DNA of 64,000 bases from an uncultured Pelagibacteraceae bacterium (GCA_902579985.1 CACHIV010000001.1:124001-188000); one strand, 5' to 3'; positions 39,430-46,753 are shown, counted from the first letter of the stretch. The notes: generated by a model from the letters alone, not told the origin. Made by a program: numbers and translations.

Positions 39430-40293
39430 TTATTGTTTTTGTTTAATATTTCCGAAGAATTTAAAAAACTCACTATCTGGAGATAAGATTAATGATGTAT
39501 CTCCACCTATTAACGCTGTCTCATAAGCTTGCATTGCTCTATAAAATGCAAAAAACTGAGGATCTCTTCCAAATGCTTCAGCAAAGATTTTATTTCTTTG
39601 ACCATCACCTTCACCTTTCATAATCTCAGATTTTTTTTGAGCATCGGCCAAAATTACTGTTACTTCTTTATCAGCAGTTGATGTAATAGTAACTGCCATT
39701 TCCGCACCTCTAGCTCTAAATTCTTTTGCTTCTCTTTCTCGTTCAGTTTGCATTCTTCTATAGATCGCTTCACTATTCGCTTGTGGAAGATCTGCTCTTT
39801 TAATTCTTACATCAACAATTTTAATTCCAAAATTTTCAGCTTCAGTATTTACTCCTTCTTGTATTAAAGCCATCTGTTTGGTTCTATCTTTAGATAATAA
39901 AGTTTGTAATTCTTGTTGACCTAAAACATTTCTAATTCTTGAGTTAATAATTGTTGATAATCTTGATCTTGCAACTCTTTCATTTCCAACAGAAATATAA
40001 AATTTTAAAGGATCTACAATCTTGAACCTTGCAAATGCATCTACAATTAATCTTTTCTGATCCGAAGCAATTACTTCTTCAGGGGGAGTGTCTAAGTTTA
40101 AAATTCTTTTATCTAAAAAAACTACATTTTGAATAAAAGGAATCTTAAAATTTAAACCAGGTTTTAATATTATTCTTTTTGGATCACCAAATTGTAGTAC
40201 AATTGCCTGATTAACTTCTTTAACAATAAATATTGAGAAAAAAGCAGTCGCTGCTAATACAAGAATTACAGGTAATAATATTTTTTTTGTCAT
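39430..40293 (-). CDS. hflC: Membrane protease modulator HflC
   Basis: 287 residues: one N-terminal membrane segment (about 4-23), then an SPFH/band-7 domain (VNQAIVLQFGDPKRIILKPG; DKRILNLDTPPEEVIASDQKR) and a helical tail. With HflK it forms a periplasmic ring around FtsH and restrains its proteolysis. Its ATG directly follows the hflK stop. Confidence 0.92.
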   Translation of the reverse strand: MTKKILLPVILVLAATAFFSIFIVKEVNQAIVLQFGDPKRIILKPGLNFKIPFIQNVVFLDKRILNLDTPPEEVIASDQKRLIVDAFARFKIVDPLKFYISVGNERVARSRLSTIINSRIRNVLGQQELQTLLSKDRTKQMALIQEGVNTEAENFGIKIVDVRIKRADLPQANSEAIYRRMQTEREREAKEFRARGAEMAVTITSTADKEVTVILADAQKKSEIMKGEGDGQRNKIFAEAFGRDPQFFAFYRAMQAYETALIGGDTSLILSPDSEFFKFFGNIKQKQ

Positions 40294-41400
40294 TTAATTA
40301 GTAGCTTTCTTTTTATTTAACTCAGGAAGTGGAAGATAAGGAACTACTCCTGATCCTGCGTTCTTTTCAATAATTACTTTTTCAATATCAGCTAAAACTT
40401 TTTCCATGGTCTCTAAATACATTCTTTCTTGAGTGACCTCTTTAGCTTTGACATATTCATTATAAATTGAAACAAATCTGCTAGCTTCACCTTCTGCTTT
40501 TGCTACTACTTCTTTTTTGTAAGCTTCAGCTGCTTGTAAAATTTTTTGTGCTTCCCCTCTTGCTCTTGGAATTACATCATTAGCATAAGCTTCGGCTTCG
40601 TTTTTAGATCTTTCCATATCAGCTCTAGCAGCTTGAACATCTCTAAATGCGTCAATTACTTGATCAGGTGGATCCGCTTTTTGAGTTTGTACTTGAGTGA
40701 TTTGAATACCACTATTATATTCATCCAAAATCGCTTGAATAATTTCTTGTGTTTCAATCTCAATTTTTGCTCTTCCTTCAGTTAAGATTGGTTGAATAGC
40801 ACTTTTCGCAATAACTTCTCTCATGGCAGTTTCTGCTGCTGCTTTTACTGTTCCTTGAGGATCTTGTATTTGGAATAAAAATTTTCCTGCATCTTTAATT
40901 ACCCAAAAAACAGAAAAATCAATGTTTACGATATTTTCATCTCCTGTTAACATTAAGCTTTCTTGTGGAACATCTGCTACTCCACCACCTTGTGAAAAGC
41001 CGCTATCTCTCTCAGATCTAAATCCGATATCCATTCTATTAACTTTAGTAACTTTAGGTGTTTGAACTGATTCAACTGGAAAAGGAATATGATAATTTAG
41101 CCCTGGCTGAGTAGTTTTTACGAACTTACCAAATCTTAAAACTACGCCCTGTTCGTCGGGTAAAACTCTATAAAGGCCACTTGCCAACCAAACAAAACCC
41201 AAAATTATTAAAACTAAAACAGCTTGTTTACCACCCGAAGAACCTCCTCCAGGTAAAAATTTTTTTATCTTCTCTTGAAATTCTCTTATAATTTTTTCTA
41301 TATCAGGGGGTGTGGGACCTCTTCTAGATCCGTTACCATTACCGCCTCCAGGAGGTGTTCCCCAAGGGCTTCCACCTCTTTGTTGAAAATCGTCAGACAT
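40294..41400 (-). CDS. hflK: Membrane protease modulator HflK
   Basis: 368 residues. The N-terminus is Gly/Pro-rich (QRGGSPWGTPPGGGNGNGS), then a membrane segment near residues 58-78 and a band-7 domain (PDEQGVVLRFGKFVKTTQPG) and long helix. It is the first gene of the minus-strand run hflK-hflC-DUF2065-protease and is read divergently from mrp with only 50 bp between. Confidence 0.92.
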   Translation of the reverse strand: MSDDFQQRGGSPWGTPPGGGNGNGSRRGPTPPDIEKIIREFQEKIKKFLPGGGSSGGKQAVLVLIILGFVWLASGLYRVLPDEQGVVLRFGKFVKTTQPGLNYHIPFPVESVQTPKVTKVNRMDIGFRSERDSGFSQGGGVADVPQESLMLTGDENIVNIDFSVFWVIKDAGKFLFQIQDPQGTVKAAAETAMREVIAKSAIQPILTEGRAKIEIETQEIIQAILDEYNSGIQITQVQTQKADPPDQVIDAFRDVQAARADMERSKNEAEAYANDVIPRARGEAQKILQAAEAYKKEVVAKAEGEASRFVSIYNEYVKAKEVTQERMYLETMEKVLADIEKVIIEKNAGSGVVPYLPLPELNKKKATN

Positions 41401-41418
41401 ACACTATCTATATAGTGT
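41401..41418. promoter_or_regulatory. Inverted repeat between hflK and mrp
   Basis: ACACTAT-CTAT-ATAGTGT, a perfect 7-bp inverted repeat with a 4-base centre, begins one base before the hflK ATG (minus strand) inside the 50-bp divergent region. It would lie in the hflK leader and could be an operator or a leader hairpin covering the ribosome site. Confidence 0.35.
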
Positions 41419-41450
41419 TTAATTCTCTAAAAACAAGTTAAGATAAAAAT

Positions 41451-42275
41451 ATGACCGATAAAAAGCCTGAACTAAGTGCCGCAATGAAAAAGAGGCTTGA
41501 GCCAAAGAAATTCACTAAAAATCCTATATTGGGAACAAAATTTACGATAGCAATTTCAAGTGCCAAAGGAGGCGTAGGTAAATCTACCTTTGCTACTAAC
41601 CTAGCCTTGGCACTAAAACATATTGGATGTAAAGTTGGTTTACTTGATGCTGACATCTATGGTCCTTCTATTCCCAAGATGTTTGATATTAACGAAAAAC
41701 CCAAAAGTGACGGCAAAACATTAACTCCGATAGTTAAATATGATATTCAATGTATGTCGATAGGTTTTTTAGCAGATCAACAAACACCTATGATTTGGCG
41801 TGGTCCAATGGTTACGAGTGCTATTAAAACTTTTACACAAAAAGTTTCATGGAAGGATTTAGATTTTATAATTGTAGATATGCCTCCTGGAACAGGTGAT
41901 ACACAATTAACTTTTTCACAAGAAATTAAAATGGATGGAGCGATTATAGTATCCACTCCTCAAGAAGTTGCCTTATTAGATGTAAAAAGAGGAATAAAAA
42001 TGTTTGATAAACTAGGTGTAAAAATTTTAGGGTTAGTTGACAATATGAGTTTTTTTACTGGAGATGATGGAAAAAAATATAAAATTTTTGGAGATGGAGG
42101 AGTTAAAAAAACTGCTGAAGAATTCAATAAAGAATTTCTTGGAGAAATTCCAATTAATCCAGAAGTTGGAAAATGTGCTGATGAAGGAAAACCTCTAGTT
42201 GAGTTTGACCCCGAACATGAAATTTCAAAAATATATATTGATTTTGCGAATAAAATTAAATCAATTTATCTTTAA
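41451..42275 (+). CDS. Mrp/NBP35-type iron-sulfur carrier P-loop ATPase
   Basis: 274 residues. Deviant Walker [21 protein letters not shown] (residues about 33-52), then [16 protein letters not shown] and [18 protein letters not shown], the defining Mrp/ApbC motifs. It carries Fe-S clusters between scaffold and targets. The usual C-terminal CxxC is not evident; VDNMSFF replaces VENMS-F-C-P-C. The N-terminal DUF59 domain is also absent. It is convergent with thyX, with a 20-bp overlap of the coding ends. Confidence 0.87.
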   Translation: MTDKKPELSAAMKKRLEPKKFTKNPILGTKFTIAISSAKGGVGKSTFATNLALALKHIGCKVGLLDADIYGPSIPKMFDINEKPKSDGKTLTPIVKYDIQCMSIGFLADQQTPMIWRGPMVTSAIKTFTQKVSWKDLDFIIVDMPPGTGDTQLTFSQEIKMDGAIIVSTPQEVALLDVKRGIKMFDKLGVKILGLVDNMSFFTGDDGKKYKIFGDGGVKKTAEEFNKEFLGEIPINPEVGKCADEGKPLVEFDPEHEISKIYIDFANKIKSIYL

Positions 42276-43203
42276 GATCGAAAGCAATCATTAATTCATT
42301 CCATTCTCTTTTTGATAAACCAGACTCATCAATCTTAACTTCTTCACCCTTAATAAGTTTTTGAATTATAATTTTTCCTTTAGCAGAAACTTCTGTACCT
42401 CCAACTCTATAATCCATAAATGCGTCATATGTTATTGGAACCCATTTTTTTACTGTATCCAACATAATATCTGCATACACTCTAATCTCATACTGTGCAT
42501 GGCTATCTGCCCTCAATCTTAAAAAATTCATTAAATTTAATAAATCTGTTTTCCAATACCACTGAGTGTAAGTATTTAAAGTTAAATTCATTCTAGCCAA
42601 TTCTCTAGCTAGTCCTTTTTTATTTTCATCAATAGTAGTGCCATCATATCTTTCATTAAGCATTGTCTCATAATTTTTATAAGTTCTTTCAGCATCATTT
42701 TTAAGAAGATCTAAAACATCCTTTGCTTGATCTCCTTCAAGAATGTCGCCTCTACCTTGTCTATTATTTTTTGACTGAGCTGCTAAATTCTCATTTGTTG
42801 GTAAATAAAATTCTTTATCTAAAATAGAATATCTGGCAGAATATTCATTTACGTTTGCTGTTCTGTGTCTTATCCATTGACGCGCAATAAATATAGGCAA
42901 CTTTACGTGATATTTAATCTCACACATTTCAAAAGGTGTACTATGCCAATGTCGCATTAAATATTTTATCAAGCCCTTATCGGTAGAAACTTGTTTCGTA
43001 CCTTTTCCGTATGAAACTCTTGCTGATTGAACAATTGATGTATCATCTCCCATGTAATCAACAACTCTAACAAAACCATGATCAAGAGCTGGAATAGCCT
43101 CATATAAAATTTTTTCTAATTCAGGGACAGTCACCCTTTTAGTTTTATTACTTTGTAATTGTTGATTTTTAATCTCTTCTGATTGTTCTTTAGTTAATTT
43201 CAT
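42256..43203 (-). CDS. thyX: Flavin-dependent thymidylate synthase
   Basis: 315 residues from ATG at 43203 ([15 protein letters not shown]). The signature [15 protein letters not shown] binds FAD and d[16 protein letters not shown] precedes it. The reading frame stays open to 43332, but those 43 extra codons are the complement of the tmRNA acceptor piece, so the longer form is not credible. ThyX makes dTMP using methylene-tetrahydrofolate and NADPH and replaces ThyA; no folA/thyA is near. Confidence 0.92.
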   Translation of the reverse strand: MKLTKEQSEEIKNQQLQSNKTKRVTVPELEKILYEAIPALDHGFVRVVDYMGDDTSIVQSARVSYGKGTKQVSTDKGLIKYLMRHWHSTPFEMCEIKYHVKLPIFIARQWIRHRTANVNEYSARYSILDKEFYLPTNENLAAQSKNNRQGRGDILEGDQAKDVLDLLKNDAERTYKNYETMLNERYDGTTIDENKKGLARELARMNLTLNTYTQWYWKTDLLNLMNFLRLRADSHAQYEIRVYADIMLDTVKKWVPITYDAFMDYRVGGTEVSAKGKIIIQKLIKGEEVKIDESGLSKREWNELMIAFDLKDKLI

Positions 43204-43239
43204 TAATGGTGTTGAATCTATTGTAATTCCTTTTATATT

Positions 43240-43505
43240 AATAAAGTTGGTTTTCCAACTATGACGATAAACGAATTTCGTAATAACCATTGCGGACGTG
43301 GGGGCAGTACCCACCACCTCCACCATTTTCAACTTATGGGGGTGAACTAGATTCGACGAGTGACTAAAAGTTGTTCTTTCGTTCGGAATTGTTCCTCCGA
43401 AAAGGGCTATTTTATAAATGCTAACGAAAGTTACGCAATTGCTGCTTAATTAATTTATTAATTAAGTAAACGGGGTTCGGGGCACCTGGCAACAGAACGC
43501 CCCTT
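43240..43505 (+). ncRNA. ssrA: Transfer-messenger RNA, circularly permuted two-piece type
   Basis: The 3' acceptor half precedes the 5' half. T-stem GTGGG/CCCAC with a 7-base loop (43298-43314), acceptor strand CACCTCC plus encoded ACCA (43315-43325), a 12-base intervening segment, then GGGGGTG at 43338-43344 pairing as seven acceptor pairs. The third pair is G-U, the alanine identity element. GATTCGACG follows at 43350. The tag frame starts GCT at 43420 and reads A-N-E-S-Y-A-I-A-A-stop (TAA 43447). The stop lies in a 9-bp hairpin (43445-43466). The gene ends in the hairpin at 43479-43503. The 5' boundary is approximate; a hairpin AGTTGG/CCAACT is at 43245-43260. It rescues stalled ribosomes. 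Confidence 0.93.
43475..43505 (+). repeat. Repeat A, copy 1: 3' end of the tmRNA gene
   Basis: The 31 bases run from GTTCGGGGCACC to GAACGCCCCTT and fold as GGGGC/GCCCC with an inner CTG-GCAA-CAG stem closed by a GNRA tetraloop. This copy is the original end of the tmRNA. Exact copies lie at 44350 and 45059, all in the same orientation. Confidence 0.9.
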
Positions 43506-43588
43506 CCTATTTTAAAATAAGTTTTGATTTTCAACGTAAATTTAAAAATACAACTTTGTTGGACGACTATGAGTCAGAATTGTAATCT

Positions 43589-43936
43589 TTAGCAACCTGC
43601 TTCTGACATACCTTCCAAAACTCCACCCCAAAAACCAGTTGGCTGTCTATTTGGATCGCTATTAGCTTTTTTAATTCTTTCACACCTCAAAACTTTTTTC
43701 AAAGCTTCCTCTTCTTGTCTAGCCATATCTAGTTGCATCATGCAACCAGAGAAAGATTCAGAGTCATCCTTAAAACCATAATTTCTACATTTAATTTTGT
43801 CTCCTTCAATTATTTGTCTTTGCATTTCTAGCTCTCTTTCCTTTCTATCTGCTTCATTTTGAAGGGCCCATTCATTCATTTGAGCACAACTTAATAAAAA
43901 TAAGTTTAAAAAGATTAGACAAAAAATTTTTTTCAT
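43589..43936 (-). CDS. Small secreted lipoprotein
   Basis: 115 residues with a lipoprotein signal peptide (residues 1-17, lipobox LLSC). The mature part is polar with a helical ERELEMQRQIIEGDKIK stretch and CRNYGFKDDSESFSGCMMQ, a Cys-pair motif seen in many small uncharacterised bacterial lipoproteins. Its ATG overlaps the TAA of the next gene upstream by one base (TAATG). It lies inside the segment bounded by repeat A copies 1 and 2. Function unknown. Confidence 0.75.
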   Translation of the reverse strand: MKKIFCLIFLNLFLLSCAQMNEWALQNEADRKERELEMQRQIIEGDKIKCRNYGFKDDSESFSGCMMQLDMARQEEEALKKVLRCERIKKANSDPNRQPTGFWGGVLEGMSEAGC

Positions 43937-44205
43937 TAATTAAAAATACTAATAAGGTTATATTTGTCTAATCCTACTAAAATTAAAAAGATTACTGCCG
44001 CAAAAATTATACTCCAAAATAAATTCATATAAAATTGAGAATGAACCATACTTGTCATTCTCTCATATCTATCATGGATAATATCAGCACTAAATTTTTT
44101 TTTATTTTGCAAGTCGTAAGTTTCATTTTGCCATAATAATTGACTTAAAAATAAACAAGCACAAATTAGCAAAATTATAATTACGAATAATAAAGCATTT
44201 GTCAT
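43936..44205 (-). CDS. Small membrane protein of unknown function
   Basis: 89 residues with two hydrophobic segments (about 4-24 and 61-83) joined by a charged loop (NKKKFSADIIHDRYERMTS). No family recognised. It is coupled to the lipoprotein gene by a TAATG overlap, so the two form one unit within the first segment after the tmRNA. The 144 bp upstream contain a hairpin CGACCA/TGGTCG at 44253-44270. Confidence 0.65.
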   Translation of the reverse strand: MTNALLFVIIILLICACLFLSQLLWQNETYDLQNKKKFSADIIHDRYERMTSMVHSQFYMNLFWSIIFAAVIFLILVGLDKYNLISIFN

Positions 44206-44349
44206 ATCATTCCTTTTGTATATCCAAGGTTATCAAATCATGTGCTCTGTGACGACCATATTTTTGGTCGGCATTTAGTCGGAATTATTCTATAAATTAC
44301 GTAATTTAATTATTGCTAATTGCTCAAATATAAGGATTATTGAAACAAA

Positions 44350-44380
44350 GTTCGGGGCACCTGGCAACAGAACGCCCCTT
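44350..44380 (+). repeat. Repeat A, copy 2
   Basis: Identical over 31 bases to the tmRNA end; the identity with copy 3 extends five bases further left (ACAAA). It lies between the promoter region of the small membrane protein and the cupredoxin gene. On the plus strand it is followed by five T residues. Confidence 0.92.
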
Positions 44381-44422
44381 TTTAATCAAATATTTTCTAT
44401 ATTTTATTCTGTTAAATTTATC

Positions 44423-44444
44423 TTTGGCACACTAGTGGCACAAT
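44423..44444 (+). repeat. Repeat B, copy 1 (TGGCACA direct repeat)
   Basis: 22 bases containing TTGGCACA, CTAG, TGGCACAA: two direct TGGCACA half-sites spaced one helical turn apart. It touches the stop codon of the cupredoxin gene. Copy 2, one base different, is 560 bp away on the other side of that gene. Confidence 0.85.
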
Positions 44445-44941
44445 TATAAATTATTTATTTTTGCAATCATGCCCGCCTCGTAGTGACCGGGTACGTTACA
44501 CGCTGCCTCAAGATCAGCATTAGTATAAAATTTCCAAATTAATTCAGCACTCTGGTTCGGCTCTAACAACACACTATTAGAGTGAGAATGACTCATAGAA
44601 TGATCTTTTTTTGATAATTCTTTCATTTTTTTTTTATCAATTCTATCAACTAACAATATTTCATTTTCTACCATTTTCATCATTTCTGGTTGATGTTTCA
44701 GGTGCATAGCTTTAGTAGCAATATTAAATTCATGAACTAGTTCCCCATAATTATAAACAATAAACTTTATAGTTTGGTTTTTCTTTATTTCAAATTTATT
44801 TGGCTCATAATAATTGTCATACATTTTAACTAAGATAACTTTAGAAACTTCAGCTGGATCTCCTTTTTCACCTATCATATTCATCGTGCCACCAAAAGAG
44901 ATGCTTGGTATTAAAATTAATAATAATATAATTTTTTTCAT
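44444..44941 (-). CDS. Periplasmic cupredoxin-domain protein
   Basis: 165 residues with a signal peptide (residues 1-18). The cupredoxin copper site is visible: His in LVHEFNIATK, Cys and His in ACNVPGHYEAGM, and the terminal Met. Between them is a Met/His-rich insertion (MHLKHQPEMMKM; DHSMSHSHS), which could bind further copper. Likely a periplasmic copper carrier or copper-tolerance protein. It is the only gene between repeat A copies 2 and 3 and is closely flanked by the two B repeats. Confidence 0.83.
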   Translation of the reverse strand: MKKIILLLILIPSISFGGTMNMIGEKGDPAEVSKVILVKMYDNYYEPNKFEIKKNQTIKFIVYNYGELVHEFNIATKAMHLKHQPEMMKMVENEILLVDRIDKKKMKELSKKDHSMSHSHSNSVLLEPNQSAELIWKFYTNADLEAACNVPGHYEAGMIAKINNL

Positions 44942-44982
44942 GTTCTATAATAAAATTCTATATAAAATTTAATATTGTGAAT

Positions 44983-45004
44983 TTTGGCACAGTAGTGGCA
45001 CAAT
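44983..45004 (+). repeat. Repeat B, copy 2 (TGGCACA direct repeat)
   Basis: TTGGCACA, GTAG, TGGCACAA within a 22-base unit that matches copy 1 at 21 positions and has the same orientation. It lies 41 bp upstream of the cupredoxin start and 54 bp before repeat A copy 3. Confidence 0.85.
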
Positions 45005-45058
45005 ATTTATTAAATTATAGATTTTTCAATTCAAATTATTCTCGAATAATGCTACAAA

Positions 45059-45089
45059 GTTCGGGGCACCTGGCAACAGAACGCCCCTT
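45059..45089 (+). repeat. Repeat A, copy 3
   Basis: Exact 31-base copy of the tmRNA end, 6 bp past the stop of the minus-strand gene at 45096. As RNA on either strand it can form the same hairpin. Confidence 0.92.
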
Positions 45090-45095
45090 AATAAC

Positions 45096-45473
45096 TTACT
45101 TACAAACTTTTTTATAAGTTAAATATCTTATCGTATTAGGTTCAGCAGTAACCCAAATATTTGGTGGATTATGATCACCTAAAAATTCACCCTCTCCCAT
45201 AAATTCTGAATAAAAATTAAATACGTGATCCTTCCCGCTTAAATTATTACAGTTTACTTCTGTATAAGTTAGAGAAGATTTCCAAAATATGTCTTCGTTT
45301 TGAATAAGATAATTTACCAAATGCCAAAAATGAATATTTGTTCCCTCTTTCTTTAATTTGGTCATATCTATATAATGTTCGCTATTTTGATCAGAATGAA
45401 TTTTATTCCACTCAGCAAAACCAATAGTGCTCCAAAACAAACTTAATATAATACATAGGTATATTTTTTTCAT
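45096..45473 (-). CDS. Small secreted protein, possible adhesin-E-like fold
   Basis: 125 residues from the ATG at 45473, giving a proper signal peptide MKKIYLCIILSLFWSTIGFA. A longer frame to 45587 adds 38 residues but destroys the signal peptide and covers tandem repeats. The mature part, with WNKIHSDQNSEHYIDMTKLK, VNYLIQ, a Cys pair (EVNCNN, KKVCK) and beta-rich pattern, resembles the small 'surface-adhesin protein E' type domain, but this is a loose resemblance. Only gene between repeat A copies 3 and 4. Confidence 0.6.
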   Translation of the reverse strand: MKKIYLCIILSLFWSTIGFAEWNKIHSDQNSEHYIDMTKLKKEGTNIHFWHLVNYLIQNEDIFWKSSLTYTEVNCNNLSGKDHVFNFYSEFMGEGEFLGDHNPPNIWVTAEPNTIRYLTYKKVCK

Positions 45474-45544
45474 AACATCATTTTTATCAAATCTACAATG
45501 AAGTATAAGATTTAAAAAGCAACTAAAAACAAAATAAGTCATTC

Positions 45545-45568
45545 TAGCAATGAAGTTAGCAATGAAGT
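45545..45568. repeat. Tandem 12-bp direct repeat
   Basis: TAGCAATGAAGT occurs twice without a gap, and CAATGAAGTAT appears again at 45496. The repeats lie in the upstream region of the small secreted protein gene, between its start and repeat A copy 4. Confidence 0.6.
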
Positions 45569-45613
45569 ATTTTGATAAAACGAGCAAATATGCTATTTTC
45601 TTATCTATTGCCA

Positions 45614-45631
45614 GGCAACAGAACGCCCCTT
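45614..45631 (+). repeat. Repeat A, copy 4 (truncated)
   Basis: GGCAACAGAACGCCCCTT, the right 18 bases of repeat A, identical to copies 1-3. The left 13 bases have been replaced (TTGCCA precedes), so the outer stem is lost. It lies 5 bp past the peroxiredoxin stop and marks the far edge of the repeat array. Confidence 0.75.
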
Positions 45632-45636
45632 ATTAA

Positions 45637-46122
45637 TTAAATAAGATCTAATATTCCTTCTGCGGAGGAAATACCACAACTTTTAGTTTCTTCTTCCTCT
45701 TGAATATTCAAAACTTTCATATTTTGAATGATCATTGCGTAACGACTTGATCTAATTCCCATCCCTTTAGAATTTCTATCAACTTCTGCACCAATTGATT
45801 TTGTAAATGATAAATATGGATCTGCTAACATAGATATGTTATTTTCAACATTATTGGCTTCACCCCAAGCATTCATCACATGAGGATCGTTCACAGATAT
45901 ACAAAATATTCTATCAATTCCCTTAGATTTTAATTTTTCAACATTTTTTACATACCCAGGTAAATGAAGTTTAGAACATGTATGGGTATAAGCTCCTGGT
46001 AATCCAAACAATAATATTTTACTGTTTCCTAAGGTTTCTTTGATGCTTTGCTCCTTTGGTTCACCATCTTTTAAAATATAGATTTGTACCTCTGGTATAG
46101 AATCGTTTACTTTTAATTTCAT
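45637..46122 (-). CDS. Peroxiredoxin (Prx5 family)
   Basis: 161 residues. The peroxidatic Cys is in FGLPGAYTHTCSKLHLPGY (about residues 39-57), the Prx5 signature, with the catalytic Arg in IRSSRYAMII. A further Cys is in TKSCGISSAEG, a possible resolving residue as in atypical 2-Cys enzymes. It reduces peroxides and alkyl hydroperoxides with thioredoxin or glutaredoxin. The start overlaps the stop of a 33-residue ORF upstream (ATGA). Confidence 0.9.
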   Translation of the reverse strand: MKLKVNDSIPEVQIYILKDGEPKEQSIKETLGNSKILLFGLPGAYTHTCSKLHLPGYVKNVEKLKSKGIDRIFCISVNDPHVMNAWGEANNVENNISMLADPYLSFTKSIGAEVDRNSKGMGIRSSRYAMIIQNMKVLNIQEEEETKSCGISSAEGILDLI

Positions 46123-46220
46123 TTTTTGCTTCTAGCAGAGTTTTTTACTTCTTCAATGTCACTTTTTAACACTTCAAAGTTTTCATCTTTGTCATTAAAT
46201 AATAAGCGACGATCTAACAT
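46119..46220 (-). CDS. Putative 33-residue protein coupled to the peroxiredoxin
   Basis: Reading frame from ATG at 46220 to TGA at 46119-46121, giving MLDRRLLFNDKDENFEVLKS followed by DIEEVKNSARSKK. It is hydrophilic and helical. The TGA overlaps the peroxiredoxin ATG (ATGA), a common sign of translational coupling. It has no known family; it could be a small accessory protein or a leader peptide. It lies under the non-coding start of the plus-strand frame at 46126. Confidence 0.5.
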   Translation of the reverse strand: MLDRRLLFNDKDENFEVLKSDIEEVKNSARSKK

Positions 46221-46257
46221 CTATAAACTTAATTTAAAATTTTTTATAAATTTGAAT

Positions 46258-46434
46258 ATGACTTATTTAAATGGAACTATTGAACCAGTATATTTTTTAT
46301 TAACATCGATAGCATTTATAATATTAAGTGCAATTCAATATACGAAAGTTGGAAAAACTATAGAAACAATTTATCTCGCAATTTTGTCTGTTTTCTTCCT
46401 GATTTGTTATTTTACTGTTATTCTTTTAACTTAA
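46258..46434 (+). CDS. Small membrane protein, two segments
   Basis: 58 residues from ATG at 46258 (MTYLNGTIEPVYFLLTSIAF), with hydrophobic segments at about residues 12-28 and 38-57. The longer frame from 46126 is rejected because its first 44 codons cover the opposite-strand ORF. No Shine-Dalgarno is obvious and no family is recognised. Confidence 0.55.
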   Translation: MTYLNGTIEPVYFLLTSIAFIILSAIQYTKVGKTIETIYLAILSVFFLICYFTVILLT

Positions 46435-46542
46435 TAAATGAATGATAAACAGATCAACTTTAACGTCTCTGCGACATAAATTTTAATGATATTCTTTATA
46501 ATAAAGAACATTATTTTAAAAAAACTTTATAGAAGGTATCAA

Positions 46543-46746
46543 ATGAAAAAAATATTATTTACATTTATATTATTAATGTTTGCAAATACTGCTTACGCAG
46601 GTTCTTGTATGACAATGGCTTCAAAAATAGATGCTAAAATTGAAGAAGTTCAAAAACTTCGTGATCAAGCAATGAAAGCTCATGAAGCTGGTGATCATGC
46701 AAAATCAGATGAATTATTTGCAAAAGCTATGGAACTTTTAAAATAA
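46543..46746 (+). CDS. Small periplasmic helical protein
   Basis: 67 residues from ATG at 46543, preceded by AGAAGG. Signal peptide MKKILFTFILLMFANTAYAG; the 48-residue mature part is a single Ala/Lys/Glu-rich helix with one Cys (GSCMTMASKIDAKIEEVQ). A hairpin follows at 46754. The frame from 46486 lacks a proper signal start and is not used. Function unknown; possibly Lpp/metal-associated, but no evidence. Confidence 0.7.
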   Translation: MKKILFTFILLMFANTAYAGSCMTMASKIDAKIEEVQKLRDQAMKAHEAGDHAKSDELFAKAMELLK

Positions 46747-46753
46747 TTAAATC

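Noticed and set aside
43475-43503. Possible pseudoknot in repeat A from GTTC/GAAC plus GGGGC/GCCCC
   Set aside because: The two helices would leave both crossing loops at zero bases and an 11-base middle loop, which is not a workable H-type geometry. The nested hairpin with a GCAA tetraloop explains the bases better.
45474-45587. Longer start for the small secreted protein
   Set aside because: It would bury the signal peptide and translate the tandem 12-bp repeat.
46126-46257. N-terminal 44 codons of the plus-strand frame at 46126
   Set aside because: They lie opposite the 33-residue ORF and lack a hydrophobic or signal character; the ATG at 46258 gives a clean membrane protein.
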